From Deltaproteobacteria bacterium (GTDB lineage: Bacteria; Bdellovibrionota; Bdellovibrionia; Bdellovibrionales; JAMPXM01): a stretch of DNA of 64,000 nt. Positions 7,247 to 16,437 of the stretch are shown here, in pieces. The stretch lies in contig JAFLCB010000003.1 of the NCBI GenBank assembly GCA_017302795.1, positions 276,650 to 340,649 on the forward strand. Direction: 5' to 3'. How positions within the stretch are numbered: position 1 is the first letter of the stretch; the number at the start of each line of letters is the position of its first letter. Made by a program: the position numbers and the translations under genes. The notes beneath the pieces were generated by a model. That model did no database searches and was not told where the DNA came from. It saw only the letters and a program-made list of their open reading frames with translations.

Positions 7247-8779
7247 ATGCCAAAATTTAAGAATGCCCTCGTAAGTGTTTCAGATAAAACAGGTCTGGTT
7301 GATTTTTTAAAGCCGCTTGTTCAAGAGGGCCTTCGGGTAGTTTCTACTGGCGGGACGCTAAAGCATTTAAAAGAAAATGGGATTCCTGCCATCGATATCT
7401 CTGAACAAACGGGGTTTCCCGAAGTGATGGACGGCCGGGTAAAAACCCTCCACCCACGTGTTCACATGGCGCTGCTTTCCCGCGACGGCATTGCCGATGA
7501 TAGATCGCTTTTGGCCAAAGAGGGCCTGGATCCGTTTGATCTTTTAATCGTAAACCTTTATCCGTTCGAAGCTGCACGCGCAAAGGGCGTGAAAGGTGAC
7601 GAGCTGATCGAGTTCATTGATATCGGTGGACCAAGCATGCTTCGCTCAGCCGCTAAAAATCATCAGCGCTTGACCGTTTTGACAGATCCTTCCGATTACA
7701 AATGGGTAGAAGAAAAAAAGTGGGCCTTAAGCCTCGAGGACCGGCGCTTCTTAGCAGCGAAGGTTTTCTCGCATACTAGCCGCTACGACGACTTAATTGC
7801 TCGCTCGCTTTCGGAGTCCGTTGAATCGTGGAACAGCTTGAACGGGCGACTCGTCAGTGAACTTAGGTACGGAGAAAATCCGCACCAGAAAGCTGCCTGG
7901 TATCGTGACCCCATGGCCAAATCAGGTCTTCACGATGCCCAGATTCTTCACGGAAAAGCTTTGTCCTACAATAACCTTCTCGATCTCGATGCGGCCTGTG
8001 CTGCAGTCACAGAGTTTCGAAGTGCAGCTGCAGTTGCGGTGAAACATAACAATCCTTGTGGCGTTGGGACTGACCGCGATATTGCAGGTGCTGCGCGGAG
8101 GGCTGTGGCCGCCGATCCTGTGAGCGTTTTTGGCGGAATCATTGCGCTTAATCGCACCGTAGATTTTGCTGCGGCAGAGGCCATGGCTTCCATTTTTCTT
8201 GAGTGTGTAATTGCTCCGGAATTTAGTCCAGAAGCCTTGACCCGGCTCAAGGCAAAAAAAGATTTGCGTATACTTATGTGGCCGGGCCTTGCCGAACACC
8301 AACCTGTCAGGCAGTTCAAAACAATTGCTGGTGGCTATCTCACTCAATCGGCCGATCGGACAAGTGATTGGAGCGATACCTGGAAGGTCGTGGGAGCTAA
8401 AGGAGAGTCGGCGCTGACTCAGGCCGTGAAAGCCGATTTGTTGCTTGCTTGGAAAGTTTGCGCTCATTTGCGCTCGAACGCGATTGCGATTGCGAGCGAG
8501 GGGCAAACCGTTGGTCTTGGAATGGGCCAGGTAAATCGGGTAGATGCTGTCGAGCACGCCATCGGCAGAATGAGAAAACACCAGCCCAACAGTGTGAATC
8601 CAGTTCTCGCAAGCGACGCCTTTTTTCCGTTTTCTGATTCCATGGAAAAGATCGCTGAAGCAGGCATTTGTCTTGTGATCCAGCCAGGGGGATCTATTCG
8701 TGATGAAGAGGTCTTGGCTCGTGCACAGGCGTTGGGTATCACCACAGTTTTGACCGGCACTCGTCACTTTCGTCATTAG
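7247..8779 (+). CDS. purH: bifunctional AICAR formyltransferase / IMP cyclohydrolase
   Basis: Catalyses the last two steps of de novo IMP synthesis: formylation of AICAR by 10-formyl-THF, then ring closure. 510 aa is the normal length. The N-terminal cyclohydrolase domain shows SVSDKTG at residue ~9, the VVSTGGT phosphate loop and the DGRVKTLHP motif. The C-terminal formyltransferase domain shows LRYGENPHQ at ~205 and AVKHNNPCG at ~264-272, containing the Lys-His catalytic pair. It ends in the usual VLTGTRHFRH. Start ATG 7247 has no clear ribosome binding site. It stands alone, with no other pur gene adjacent. Confidence 0.97.
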   Translation: MPKFKNALVSVSDKTGLVDFLKPLVQEGLRVVSTGGTLKHLKENGIPAIDISEQTGFPEVMDGRVKTLHPRVHMALLSRDGIADDRSLLAKEGLDPFDLLIVNLYPFEAARAKGVKGDELIEFIDIGGPSMLRSAAKNHQRLTVLTDPSDYKWVEEKKWALSLEDRRFLAAKVFSHTSRYDDLIARSLSESVESWNSLNGRLVSELRYGENPHQKAAWYRDPMAKSGLHDAQILHGKALSYNNLLDLDAACAAVTEFRSAAAVAVKHNNPCGVGTDRDIAGAARRAVAADPVSVFGGIIALNRTVDFAAAEAMASIFLECVIAPEFSPEALTRLKAKKDLRILMWPGLAEHQPVRQFKTIAGGYLTQSADRTSDWSDTWKVVGAKGESALTQAVKADLLLAWKVCAHLRSNAIAIASEGQTVGLGMGQVNRVDAVEHAIGRMRKHQPNSVNPVLASDAFFPFSDSMEKIAEAGICLVIQPGGSIRDEEVLARAQALGITTVLTGTRHFRH

Positions 8780-8853
8780 GTTCTAGGTCTAGGTCGCTGG
8801 AAACGCTTCTATACTGAACGCGTTTCAGTGAAACTAGGGTTTCAGGAGGCGGA

Positions 8854-10845
8854 GTGGCCGCAGGCGATCAGCATCTCGGTAATTCAAAATCTACGTCCGG
8901 CAGTTTCGGTAAAACCGGAACAGGCAAACACGCGAGCGCAAATAAAGACACGCTTTGGTTGGTAAAATCAGGTGATCGTGTTCTTGGTCCGTTCGCGACA
9001 AATGAAGTGGTTCGCCGCTTGCGAGCAAAAGAACTTGTGGTCATTGATGAAGTGATCGCCCCTCAATCGCGCTGGCGCCACATTCGCGACGAAGCCCTTT
9101 TTTCCAATGTGGTAGATGAAATTCGAACGGGCTTGATGTCGGTTCGCGATGATACTGAAGTGGGCGAAAGCAGCGGTTCCGAAACGATCACAGCGGGGAC
9201 TGGCGAAAATCGAACGCCTCGGCCAACAGTTGAGGCGGCGGCGACAAACGCGAAGTTTGATAGAACTCTGAATCGCATCTCTGATATCGCAGACGCGGAA
9301 ATTGTATCTGAAACCAACGACCGTGAAGTCATTCATCAAGCATCTGCACGCGAAGTCTCCCGTGAGCCCACGCCGGCAAGAAGCGAGAGGTCGAAGGGCG
9401 GGAAAACACCCAATTCGACCAAGACGGGCGGCGTTCACAGTACACTTTCCTACGCGCCGCCTAGTGGCCGCGAAGAAAAGTCGTCGCACACTGTTGTTTC
9501 AAAAACATCGCGAGTGCTTTGGATTGTAGTTGGTGTCGCGGTTCTCATACTTGGTGCGAGCTTCTATCTTTTCAAAATTGCGCCAATCAAACGTGCGGCT
9601 GTTCGCGCCCAGGAAGTGGCGACCCTTCGACTTGAGGCCGACCGCGCTTGGAATCGTGCGGAATTTGTTCGCGCCTTGAAGCTTTACGATCAAATTGGAA
9701 AAGAACCCCATGTTGACATGGAGCCAGATCTTCGCGCGGCGATTTTAAAATTAAGAATTGAGCGAGAAACTTTGGCTGCAAAACGCCAATTGGAAGAACT
9801 TCTACCGCGTTTAGCGACGAGCGAAGCAAAGTCCCGTGCAAAAATCGCATTGGCTATTTCCAGCCTTCAAGCGGACGAGCCGCTCGAAGCGCAGAATTCG
9901 CTGAGTCGGTTGGTTCGTGAACCGGAATCGGGTCCGATTGCCTACTTTAACCTAGCTGTTGCTCAGGCTGCTTCCGGCCTCAGACCGGATGCAATTCAAA
10001 ATTTACGTAAACTAGATTCCCATCCGGTTTTGGGTGCACCGAGTAAGCTTTTGCGAGCCATGCTTCACCTGAAAGATGGCCAAGCGCGCCCCGCCGCCAA
10101 TGCAGTTGAAATAGACGACATAAAAGTGATTGGCGCTTTTCGGCAAGAGTTGCTCGCAGTCGGGGCGATCGCTGATTGGTTGGATGGAAACAAGAAGCGC
10201 TCGGCGACGAGATTGAAAATGGCCCTCGAAACAGACCCGTTTCAAACAGAAGAATTTTTTTACGATCCACTTTTGTATTTCGAAATATTGCGATGGAAAC
10301 AGATATTGCCGCTGGCAAAAGATTTCGCGGGTCGCGTGAAAACCAATAGCGCGAAAGCGCTCTACGCGTTGGCGTTGATAAAATCTGACCGCCGCCCCGA
10401 GGCTGCGGGGCTAATCACTGAATCTTTGAGTTCGAAAAACAACGACCCCGAACTGCAGGCTGTGAATGCTTACGGCCTGATGACTCAAAGTCGAGACGAT
10501 GAGGCCCGTGGACTATTACGGTTTACGAAGCCGGGACAAGGTGATTCGCCTGTGATCACCATGATTCTTGAGGCCCGCTTATGCGAGCGGGCTGGAGACG
10601 CAGCGTGCGCCGAAGCAATTTGGATGAAGTTAACGAAGGCAGACTCTCATGCTTCCAGCACAATTGCGGCGCAAGTCAGTGTCGCCCGGGCGGAAAGCAA
10701 AATTGCAAGTGATCGCACGATGCAAGCGGTCGAGAGACTGAAGATTCTTTATTCGAACTCAGTACCAGTGATTAAACTTTACGATGACGTCATTGCCAAT
10801 CGGCCGGATTCGCCGGAGGCGACTTCAAAGGACGATAAACCTTGA
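8854..10845 (+). CDS. GYF-like domain, single-TM, TPR protein
   Basis: 663 aa from GTG 8854, with AGGAGG at 8844-8849 supporting the start. Residues ~33-82 form a GYF_2-type domain (LWLVKSGDRVLGPFATNEVV, then a Trp-containing IAPQSRWRHI), a putative peptide-binding module frequent in this group of bacteria. A low-complexity, charged linker follows, then one membrane helix (~222-242, LWIVVGVAVLILGASFYLF). The rest is a long helical array of TPR-like repeats (~255-650), probably periplasmic. The architecture suggests a bridge between a cytoplasmic signal and an envelope complex. The stop overlaps the TTG of the next gene, so the two are coupled. The specific partner is unknown. Confidence 0.7.
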   Translation: MAAGDQHLGNSKSTSGSFGKTGTGKHASANKDTLWLVKSGDRVLGPFATNEVVRRLRAKELVVIDEVIAPQSRWRHIRDEALFSNVVDEIRTGLMSVRDDTEVGESSGSETITAGTGENRTPRPTVEAAATNAKFDRTLNRISDIADAEIVSETNDREVIHQASAREVSREPTPARSERSKGGKTPNSTKTGGVHSTLSYAPPSGREEKSSHTVVSKTSRVLWIVVGVAVLILGASFYLFKIAPIKRAAVRAQEVATLRLEADRAWNRAEFVRALKLYDQIGKEPHVDMEPDLRAAILKLRIERETLAAKRQLEELLPRLATSEAKSRAKIALAISSLQADEPLEAQNSLSRLVREPESGPIAYFNLAVAQAASGLRPDAIQNLRKLDSHPVLGAPSKLLRAMLHLKDGQARPAANAVEIDDIKVIGAFRQELLAVGAIADWLDGNKKRSATRLKMALETDPFQTEEFFYDPLLYFEILRWKQILPLAKDFAGRVKTNSAKALYALALIKSDRRPEAAGLITESLSSKNNDPELQAVNAYGLMTQSRDDEARGLLRFTKPGQGDSPVITMILEARLCERAGDAACAEAIWMKLTKADSHASSTIAAQVSVARAESKIASDRTMQAVERLKILYSNSVPVIKLYDDVIANRPDSPEATSKDDKP

Positions 10846-11603
10846 GAACCCCCGTTCTCGCGGTCCCGGTTTTATCGATCCTGCTTGCTGTCATAAGCGG
10901 CTGCGAAAAAGAGGCGCAATGGAAACAGCGCACCTACGTGCAGCACAACTCTGGAAGCACGATCGGCGAAGTTCGGCTACCTGAGGCACTATGGAAGCAG
11001 TTGATTGATCCCGAACGACCGTTAAAAAATTTTTTGGGAAACAACACCGAATCTAGCAAGCTCTCGCCCGAGGAGAAAGAGAAGGAAAACGCTTCGGCCG
11101 TCGTGAAGTCGATCGTGGAAACCGACCTCAAGCCTCTTGCGGTCTATTTAATCGAGCAGAGCCACGGTGTCCTCGGTGGACGTAACCACAAAATTCAGTT
11201 TGGTCCTGGTGGCGGCGAAATCGATCTCAGGGACTTCGTCCAAGAAGAGCGCGGTGCATTTCGTGTCGTTTTTGAATTTGCTCCAGAGCTTGACCCGAAA
11301 ATAGCAAAGCGCGTCTGGTACCTATCCAATGCCAGGAAACGCCGTCTCGGAGCCGATTCCGTTGGTGCTGGATGTGCTGCCTACATGGACATTTCCTCAT
11401 TGGTAAACAAAAGCCTGAAAGAAGAGGGACTTTTGGTTGCGATAGGAGACGGGCGCCATGTGAGCGCCCTTGCCGGGACTTTTTTCTTTTCAACAAAACA
11501 TGGAACGCGAACCGAAGTTTCCAGAGTCACTATTTACGATTCGTCCAAGCGTGCGCTACATTGCCAAGGTCAGCTGGAACCACCGAAAAAACAGGACGAC
11601 TGA
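10842..11603 (+). CDS. putative lipoprotein, unknown function
   Basis: 253 aa, TTG start at 10842 overlapping the upstream TGA. AAAGGA about ten bases upstream supports it. The N-terminus is a lipoprotein signal: hydrophobic LAVPVLSILLAVISGC with the lipidated Cys near residue 21. The rest is a soluble mixed alpha/beta protein with a conspicuous GPGGGEIDLRDFV segment near residue 125 and no recognised catalytic motif. It is sandwiched between the GYF/TPR protein and glutathione peroxidase, with no gap to the latter, so it is in one operon. It may be an outer-membrane partner of the TPR protein, but that is inference from order only. Confidence 0.6.
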   Translation: MRTPVLAVPVLSILLAVISGCEKEAQWKQRTYVQHNSGSTIGEVRLPEALWKQLIDPERPLKNFLGNNTESSKLSPEEKEKENASAVVKSIVETDLKPLAVYLIEQSHGVLGGRNHKIQFGPGGGEIDLRDFVQEERGAFRVVFEFAPELDPKIAKRVWYLSNARKRRLGADSVGAGCAAYMDISSLVNKSLKEEGLLVAIGDGRHVSALAGTFFFSTKHGTRTEVSRVTIYDSSKRALHCQGQLEPPKKQDD

Positions 11604-12086
11604 ATGGCAATCGATCTTTCCAAGTACGAAATGCGCTCGCTCTCGGGTGAGCTAATCCCGTTTAAGTCCCTTGAAGGAAAGGTTTTGCTGATTGTGAATG
11701 TCGCCAGTCGCTGCGGATTTACATCGCAATATGAGGGACTTCAGGCAATCTACGAAACATTTAAAGAGCGCGGCTTTTACGTGTTGGGATTTCCCTGCAA
11801 CCAGTTTGGATTTCAAGAGCCAGGTTCGGCCAAGGAAATCGCTGATTTCTGCTCGTCCAGCTACCGGGTTAGCTTTCCAGTTTTTGATAAGGTCAAAGTG
11901 AACGGCCCAGATGCCGATCAGATTTTTCGTGATTTGAAAAAGGAAGCCCCGGGAGTGTTGGGAAAGGCCCCAATTGCCTGGAATTTTACGAAGTTTTTAG
12001 TCGATCGTGATGGCAACGTGGTCGCCAGATACAATCCGACGCGTACTCCCGAATCAATTGCTCCGGAAATTGAAAAGCTGCTTTGA
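11604..12086 (+). CDS. glutathione/thioredoxin peroxidase family protein
   Basis: 160-aa thiol peroxidase of the GPx family that reduces hydroperoxides. The catalytic Cys is in NVASRCGFT (Cys37). The rest of the tetrad is visible as GFPCNQFG (Gln67) and WNFTKFL (Trp126, Asn127). A second Cys in FPCNQFG (Cys65) and another in DFCSS (~83) offer candidates for the resolving residue. Bacterial members with Cys rather than selenocysteine usually use thioredoxin. No signal peptide is seen, so it is cytoplasmic. The ATG directly follows the lipoprotein gene stop. Confidence 0.93.
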   Translation: MAIDLSKYEMRSLSGELIPFKSLEGKVLLIVNVASRCGFTSQYEGLQAIYETFKERGFYVLGFPCNQFGFQEPGSAKEIADFCSSSYRVSFPVFDKVKVNGPDADQIFRDLKKEAPGVLGKAPIAWNFTKFLVDRDGNVVARYNPTRTPESIAPEIEKLL

Positions 12087-12118
12087 GCGGCCTTCGAAAG
12101 GCGAGTAAGCTTAAGCCC

Positions 12119-13090
12119 ATGATCACACGTGAACAAAAAGGCCCGTTCGTTTCAGAACTTGCCGACAAGCAAACAATTGAATCCGTGTTTCTAGTGCGAG
12201 AAAAGCATTTTGGAACCGGTAAAAATGGAAAAAACTTTCTTTCCCTGCAGCTCGGCGACCGAAGCGGCGCGATCGATTCCCGCATTTGGGAAAACGCCGA
12301 GGCCGCCCAGCTTATTGTCCAAACCGGCGATGTGGTTCGTGTGAAGGGGGCAGTTCAAACTTTCCAAGGCCGACTGCAATTGATAGTTCACAAAGTAGAC
12401 AAAATGGACTCAGCGCAGATTGAGGGCGATCTCTTGATCGCTGCAAGCCGCCGCTCACCCGACACGATGATGACAGAACTTGATGTCCTAGTTGATCAGT
12501 TGGACCCGGGACCGGTACGCGAGTTATTGCTGGCAACTTTGATCGAACCAGAAGTGCGCAAGCGCTTGCGGACACACCCAGCAGCCAAGACAATTCACCA
12601 CGCCTATCGTTCCGGACTTTTAGAACACATCTTGTCGATTTCTAAATTGATGAATCAGATTCACGCTCACTATTCCGCTGAGGGCGTCACTTTGGATCGT
12701 TCACTTTTAGTCTTTGGTGCCATTTTCCACGACATCGGAAAGTTGTGGGAGCTTGAAGGCGAGGGCCCATATGGGTACACGGATCGAGGTCGTTTGCTTG
12801 GTCACATGTCGATCGCCGTCGAATTGATTGAGAGAAAATCCTCCGAAGTTGCCGAGATGAATGAACGCCTTAAAGACAAATTGAAACACATCATTCTCAG
12901 TCACCACGGCCGGTTAGAATACGGGTCCCCTAAAGAGCCGATGTTTCTCGAGGCGCTGATCGTGGCAATGGTGGATGATTTTGATAGCAAAGTGAACGCG
13001 ATCGCTCATTTTGTGGAAAACGAAAAAGCGAGCGGTGCAGAGTGGTCGAGGCTCCATCCGCAAATGAATCGATTTTTTCTTCTCAGATAA
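12119..13090 (+). CDS. OB-fold/HD-domain 3'-5' exoribonuclease, YhaM-like
   Basis: 323 aa from ATG 12119. A TTG at 12083 that overlaps the previous gene is less likely, because the conserved OB-fold begins at GPFVSELADKQ. Residues ~1-95 form an OB-fold nucleic-acid-binding domain (NFLSLQLGDRSGAIDSRIW). Residues ~150-310 form an HD domain with HHAYRSGLLEH, the FHDIGKL His-Asp pair at ~204-205, LLGH and a late SHHG, i.e. the metal ligands in order. This two-domain order is that of YhaM/CBF1, known from Gram-positive bacteria as a 3'-5' exoribonuclease. The role here is inferred from that family. Confidence 0.85.
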   Translation: MITREQKGPFVSELADKQTIESVFLVREKHFGTGKNGKNFLSLQLGDRSGAIDSRIWENAEAAQLIVQTGDVVRVKGAVQTFQGRLQLIVHKVDKMDSAQIEGDLLIAASRRSPDTMMTELDVLVDQLDPGPVRELLLATLIEPEVRKRLRTHPAAKTIHHAYRSGLLEHILSISKLMNQIHAHYSAEGVTLDRSLLVFGAIFHDIGKLWELEGEGPYGYTDRGRLLGHMSIAVELIERKSSEVAEMNERLKDKLKHIILSHHGRLEYGSPKEPMFLEALIVAMVDDFDSKVNAIAHFVENEKASGAEWSRLHPQMNRFFLLR

Positions 13091-13100
13091 GGGCTACTAG

Positions 13101-13628
13101 ATGTTCGGTAATGTCTTTGATCTTATCAACGCCTACAAACGTTACGACCCCGCCGCGAAGTCGCGGCTTGAGGTTTTTTTTCTTTATGCCGGGCCCAAGG
13201 CGATTGCGCTCCACCGCGTTTCCCATTTTTTATATCAGCTGCGGCTCTATTTTCTGTCTCGGGTCATCGCCGAGATTTCTCGATTGTTGACGGGAATTGA
13301 AATTCACCCCGGAGCCACAATCGGGCGCAGGCTTGTCATCGATCACGGCCTCGGTGTTGTGATAGGTGAAACTGCGTTTGTCGGCGACGACTGCATTATT
13401 TTTCACGGAACGACTCTTGGTGGCGTGAAGTTTGAACCGGTTAAGCGCCACCCCACAGTAGGAAATCGCGTTCTGATTGGCGCAGGTGCAAAAGTTCTGG
13501 GCCCGATTCACCTAGGGGACGACTCTCGAATTGGTGCAAACGTCGTAATTATGGAAGACGTACCAGCAGGTGCTCGGGTTTCTGTTGCCCCGCCGATTAT
13601 CTCGATTCGTAAGAGCTCACCAACGTGA
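13101..13628 (+). CDS. cysE: serine O-acetyltransferase (short form)
   Basis: Transfers acetyl from acetyl-CoA to serine, the first step of cysteine synthesis. 175 aa, much shorter than E. coli CysE (273), lacking most of the N-terminal helical region, like EpsC-type enzymes. The left-handed beta-helix is clear: GIEIHPGATIGRR, DHGLGVVIGETA with the catalytic His/Asp, HGTTLGG, RHPTVGN and a final GANVVIMEDVP. The stop overlaps the GTG of the MFS gene by four bases, implying translational coupling. Sugar- or other hexapeptide acetyltransferases are the alternative, but DHGxGVVIGE is specific to CysE. Confidence 0.92.
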   Translation: MFGNVFDLINAYKRYDPAAKSRLEVFFLYAGPKAIALHRVSHFLYQLRLYFLSRVIAEISRLLTGIEIHPGATIGRRLVIDHGLGVVIGETAFVGDDCIIFHGTTLGGVKFEPVKRHPTVGNRVLIGAGAKVLGPIHLGDDSRIGANVVIMEDVPAGARVSVAPPIISIRKSSPT

Positions 13629-14860
13629 ACGATCAATCTAGCGAGAGACGCAAGATTTCGCCAAAGGTATTAATGAAGTCGCCGTTGTTTGCGATTTTCT
13701 TGATCGTCATGGTCGACGTTTTGGGCTTCACCATTATTCTGCCGCTTTTGCCTTTCTACGCTCAGGAGTACGGTGCGTCGCCATTCACTGTCGGCATTTT
13801 GGCCGCGACTTACGCCTTTTGCCAGTTAATCTCGGGACCCTTTCTTGGCAGAATCTCGGATAAATATGGGCGGCGTCCGATTTTGATGCTAAGTCAGGCT
13901 GGCACATTTGTTGGCTTCGTGCTTTTAGGAGTCGCGAATTCGCTTCCTTTGATTTTTCTATCGAGAATTATCGATGGTGTAACTGCTGGCAACCTGACAA
14001 TCGCGCAGGCAGCGATAGCAGATGTGACTCCACCAGAGGGTCGCGCAAAAGCATTTGGCATCATCGGCATCGCGTTTGGGTTGGGGTTTATTGTTGGCCC
14101 CGCAATTTCGGCGGCGCTCGCGCCGATCGACGTCCATTACCCAGCTTATGTGGCGGCGGCTCTTTCTGCGATTTCTGTTTTCGCCACGTGGAAGCTTCTT
14201 CCAGAATCAACGCAAACAGTGAGTTCCTTGGAAAATGCGAAGTCTCCAACAAAACTTTGGGCCTATTTGCAGCGCCCCCACATGCGTTGGCTGTTGGTTG
14301 AATTCCTTCTGTTCGGCTTTATTTTCGCTGGCTTCACATCAGGTTTTGCCATGTTTGCAGAAAGAAGATTCACCTATGACGGGAAGCCTTTTGGTGCCCA
14401 CGAAGTTTCCTTGTTGTTCACTTACTCGGGATTTATGGGATTGATTCTGCAAGGTTTTTTGTTGGGTCGATTAGTGAAAATGTTTGGTGAAGCGAAGCTG
14501 GTGTGGGCCGGCTTTTTTTCGATGGCACTGAGCTATTTTCTGTTGGCCGGCGCCGACTCGATTACGTTGCTTGTGATTGCTAGTACGATTGGCTCTTTTG
14601 GGACAGGAGTCATTCGTCCTGCATTGACTGCACTTGTCTCACAAACAGCAAGGGCGGAAGAACAGGGCGCTGCGCTTGGTGCGACACAAAGCTTGGTGTC
14701 GATTGGCCAAGTGCTGGCGCCGCTCATTTCCGGTGCGATCATTGATTCGTCGAAGGTGAATGCTTCCGCGCTAGCGTGGTGGGCCTGGTGGTTGGCCGGT
14801 CTTGCCGCACTTGGTCTAATCGTGCGGCAGTTCTTATCGAATCGACGCACTGTCAGGTAA
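13625..14860 (+). CDS. MFS drug/metabolite exporter (TetA-like)
   Basis: 411-aa major facilitator with 12 predicted helices. GTG start at 13625 overlaps the cysE stop. Motif A is present in loop 2-3 as GRISDKYGRRPIL. The N-terminal domain shows VDVLGFTIILPLLPFYA, the opening typical of the TetA/Bcr-like DHA1 group. The second half has a degenerate motif A (GRLVKMFGEAK). The substrate cannot be read from the sequence. Coupling to cysE raises the possibility of export of a cysteine-pathway metabolite such as O-acetylserine, but that is speculative. Confidence 0.85.
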   Translation: MNDQSSERRKISPKVLMKSPLFAIFLIVMVDVLGFTIILPLLPFYAQEYGASPFTVGILAATYAFCQLISGPFLGRISDKYGRRPILMLSQAGTFVGFVLLGVANSLPLIFLSRIIDGVTAGNLTIAQAAIADVTPPEGRAKAFGIIGIAFGLGFIVGPAISAALAPIDVHYPAYVAAALSAISVFATWKLLPESTQTVSSLENAKSPTKLWAYLQRPHMRWLLVEFLLFGFIFAGFTSGFAMFAERRFTYDGKPFGAHEVSLLFTYSGFMGLILQGFLLGRLVKMFGEAKLVWAGFFSMALSYFLLAGADSITLLVIASTIGSFGTGVIRPALTALVSQTARAEEQGAALGATQSLVSIGQVLAPLISGAIIDSSKVNASALAWWAWWLAGLAALGLIVRQFLSNRRTVR

Positions 14861-14932
14861 CGGTCAGACTAATGCTTTAAAGGACAGTTCAATTGACTGG
14901 AGAGAGCTAAATATCTAGGTTCCTCGAGATTC

Positions 14933-15658
14933 ATGAGGGGCCACGCAAAGCATCTATTTTTAATTGCCTTCCTAACTTCTTTTCTCTTTGCAGAGCGCGT
15001 TCTCGCGCAAACCAACTGTACATCCACCCTCAATTGGTCGTGCTTTGAATCAACGGTGGCAATTGTCGGGCGATCGTCCACGAATCAAGTTCTATCGTTT
15101 TGCTCGGGTGTTGCGATTGACCCGAATACCATTGTGACCGCCGGCCATTGCGTCGAATCACTTGCGGATCCGTCGATCGTTGAAATTCAAATTTATACCG
15201 ACTCGGTGGTGCAGTACGACCGCAGCCCGACGGCAATTGCCGATCGCCTTGCTCTGCATCTGGATCGGCTTTACGACCGCGACGCTTCTTATTTTCATCA
15301 CGATCGCGGAATGCTGAAGTTAACTTCGCCTTTGTCTCATCTAGCTTTCCCGAAAGTCGATCGTCGGGCGGCGCGCACGATCACGCAAGGCACGACACTT
15401 CAGCGAATTGGTTTTGGTCAGCGGGAAACTCAAGGTGGCTCTTCATCTGGGCGCTTGGAAAATCGCAGGACGTGGGTTCAATCGAAAGTTTACACCGCAA
15501 TGTCGGAAACCTTTGTAACTGAAGATCAATTCGCTTCCCCGGGTGACTCCGGCGGTCCGCTATTTCTTTTTCTTCCTGGGGAAGGTCTGTTTTTCGTTGG
15601 CGTGCACTCGACTTTGGATGTTCGGTCTGGGCTCGTCTACTCGCCGCGAATTCTGTGA
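14933..15658 (+). CDS. secreted trypsin-like serine protease
   Basis: 241 aa with a signal peptide (basic MRGHAKH, core LFLIAFLTSFLFA, cleavage near VLAQ). The catalytic triad of the chymotrypsin fold is complete: His72 in VTAGHC, Asp124 in HHDRGMLKL and Ser206 in SPGDSGGP. Cys57/Cys73 resemble the usual disulfide around the His. The C-terminus is slightly short, ending 35 residues after the Ser, and lacks the usual terminal Trp helix. Its last 99 bases overlap the 3' end of rsmI on the other strand. Such proteases are numerous in predatory bacteria. Confidence 0.88.
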   Translation: MRGHAKHLFLIAFLTSFLFAERVLAQTNCTSTLNWSCFESTVAIVGRSSTNQVLSFCSGVAIDPNTIVTAGHCVESLADPSIVEIQIYTDSVVQYDRSPTAIADRLALHLDRLYDRDASYFHHDRGMLKLTSPLSHLAFPKVDRRAARTITQGTTLQRIGFGQRETQGGSSSGRLENRRTWVQSKVYTAMSETFVTEDQFASPGDSGGPLFLFLPGEGLFFVGVHSTLDVRSGLVYSPRIL

Positions 15659-16390
15659 TGGCTCGTTAGCGGCATGAAGTAAAATCATGAACTCGGCTTT
15701 TCGCTGATCGGCAGGCCTTTCGGACCACTGCTTTGCCAAACTCTGCAATGTTCCCGACAACACTTGCTCGGACGGCGAAGTAAAATCGCAGCCTAAAGTT
15801 GCCAGACGTGCTGGGAATGTCCGGCTCAGTTCACCCAACAATTTTTCTAAGCGGTAGGGCGTGTCCATGACTACGACCGGGCGATCTTCATGTGCCAGCG
15901 CTTTTAGAGCCTGTTCTCGCTCTTCACGATCGTTGGGTAAAAAACCGCGGAAGACGAATTCCGTAAGTGGTTGGCCACAAAGACTCAAAAGACACATCAG
16001 GCTCGAGGCACCAGGGGCAGTTGATGATCGCAAACCTCTTAGGCGAAGTTCCTGCACCAGAGGTGCGCCGGGATCGCAAAAGCCGGGTGTTCCGCAATCA
16101 GATATGAGGGCGGTGAACCTTCCTGACCGGGCGATTTTCTCGATTCGATCTGCGAGGCGCCTAACATCGTCCGGTTTCGAATGTTCGTTTAAAACTTCAA
16201 GCTCGGGATCTGCTTGATTATTTTCCGCAGGCTTTCTCGGACGTCCGATTCGCTTCAACAAGGTCGTGAGGGGCCTAAACTCTTCGCCTATTACGAGTTC
16301 AGCGTCTAAGAGGAGGCGGGTGGCTCGAGGGCTGAGGTCGCCGTCGTCGCCTATCGGAGTTGCAATCAAGTAAAGAGCTGTATCCGTCAT
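15560..16390 (-). CDS. rsmI: 16S rRNA (cytidine-1402-2'-O)-methyltransferase
   Basis: SAM-dependent tetrapyrrole-methylase-fold enzyme that 2'-O-methylates C1402 of 16S rRNA. 276 aa. N-terminal LYLIATPIGDDGDLSPRA replaces the usual ATPIGNLxD form. ALISDCGTPGFCDPG and TAPGASSLMCLLSLCG are the SAM-site motifs, and VFRGFLPNDREER matches the usual GFLP segment. After the domain ends near AEFMILLHA, a basic tail of ~40 residues (ending PRKKKK) runs into the antisense of the protease gene. Its ATG (16388-16390) is 47 bases from the divergent Nudix gene. Confidence 0.92.
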   Translation of the reverse strand: MTDTALYLIATPIGDDGDLSPRATRLLLDAELVIGEEFRPLTTLLKRIGRPRKPAENNQADPELEVLNEHSKPDDVRRLADRIEKIARSGRFTALISDCGTPGFCDPGAPLVQELRLRGLRSSTAPGASSLMCLLSLCGQPLTEFVFRGFLPNDREEREQALKALAHEDRPVVVMDTPYRLEKLLGELSRTFPARLATLGCDFTSPSEQVLSGTLQSLAKQWSERPADQRKAEFMILLHAANEPSQNSRRVDEPRPNIQSRVHANEKQTFPRKKKK

Positions 16391-16437
16391 GGGGTGTCAA
16401 ACTGGACGAGAAACGCCTCTCCGGTCAAGATGAAGTC

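Noticed and set aside
7922-8776. 284-aa minus-strand frame inside purH
   Set aside because: Antisense to a clear full-length purH; composition is that of a shadow frame.
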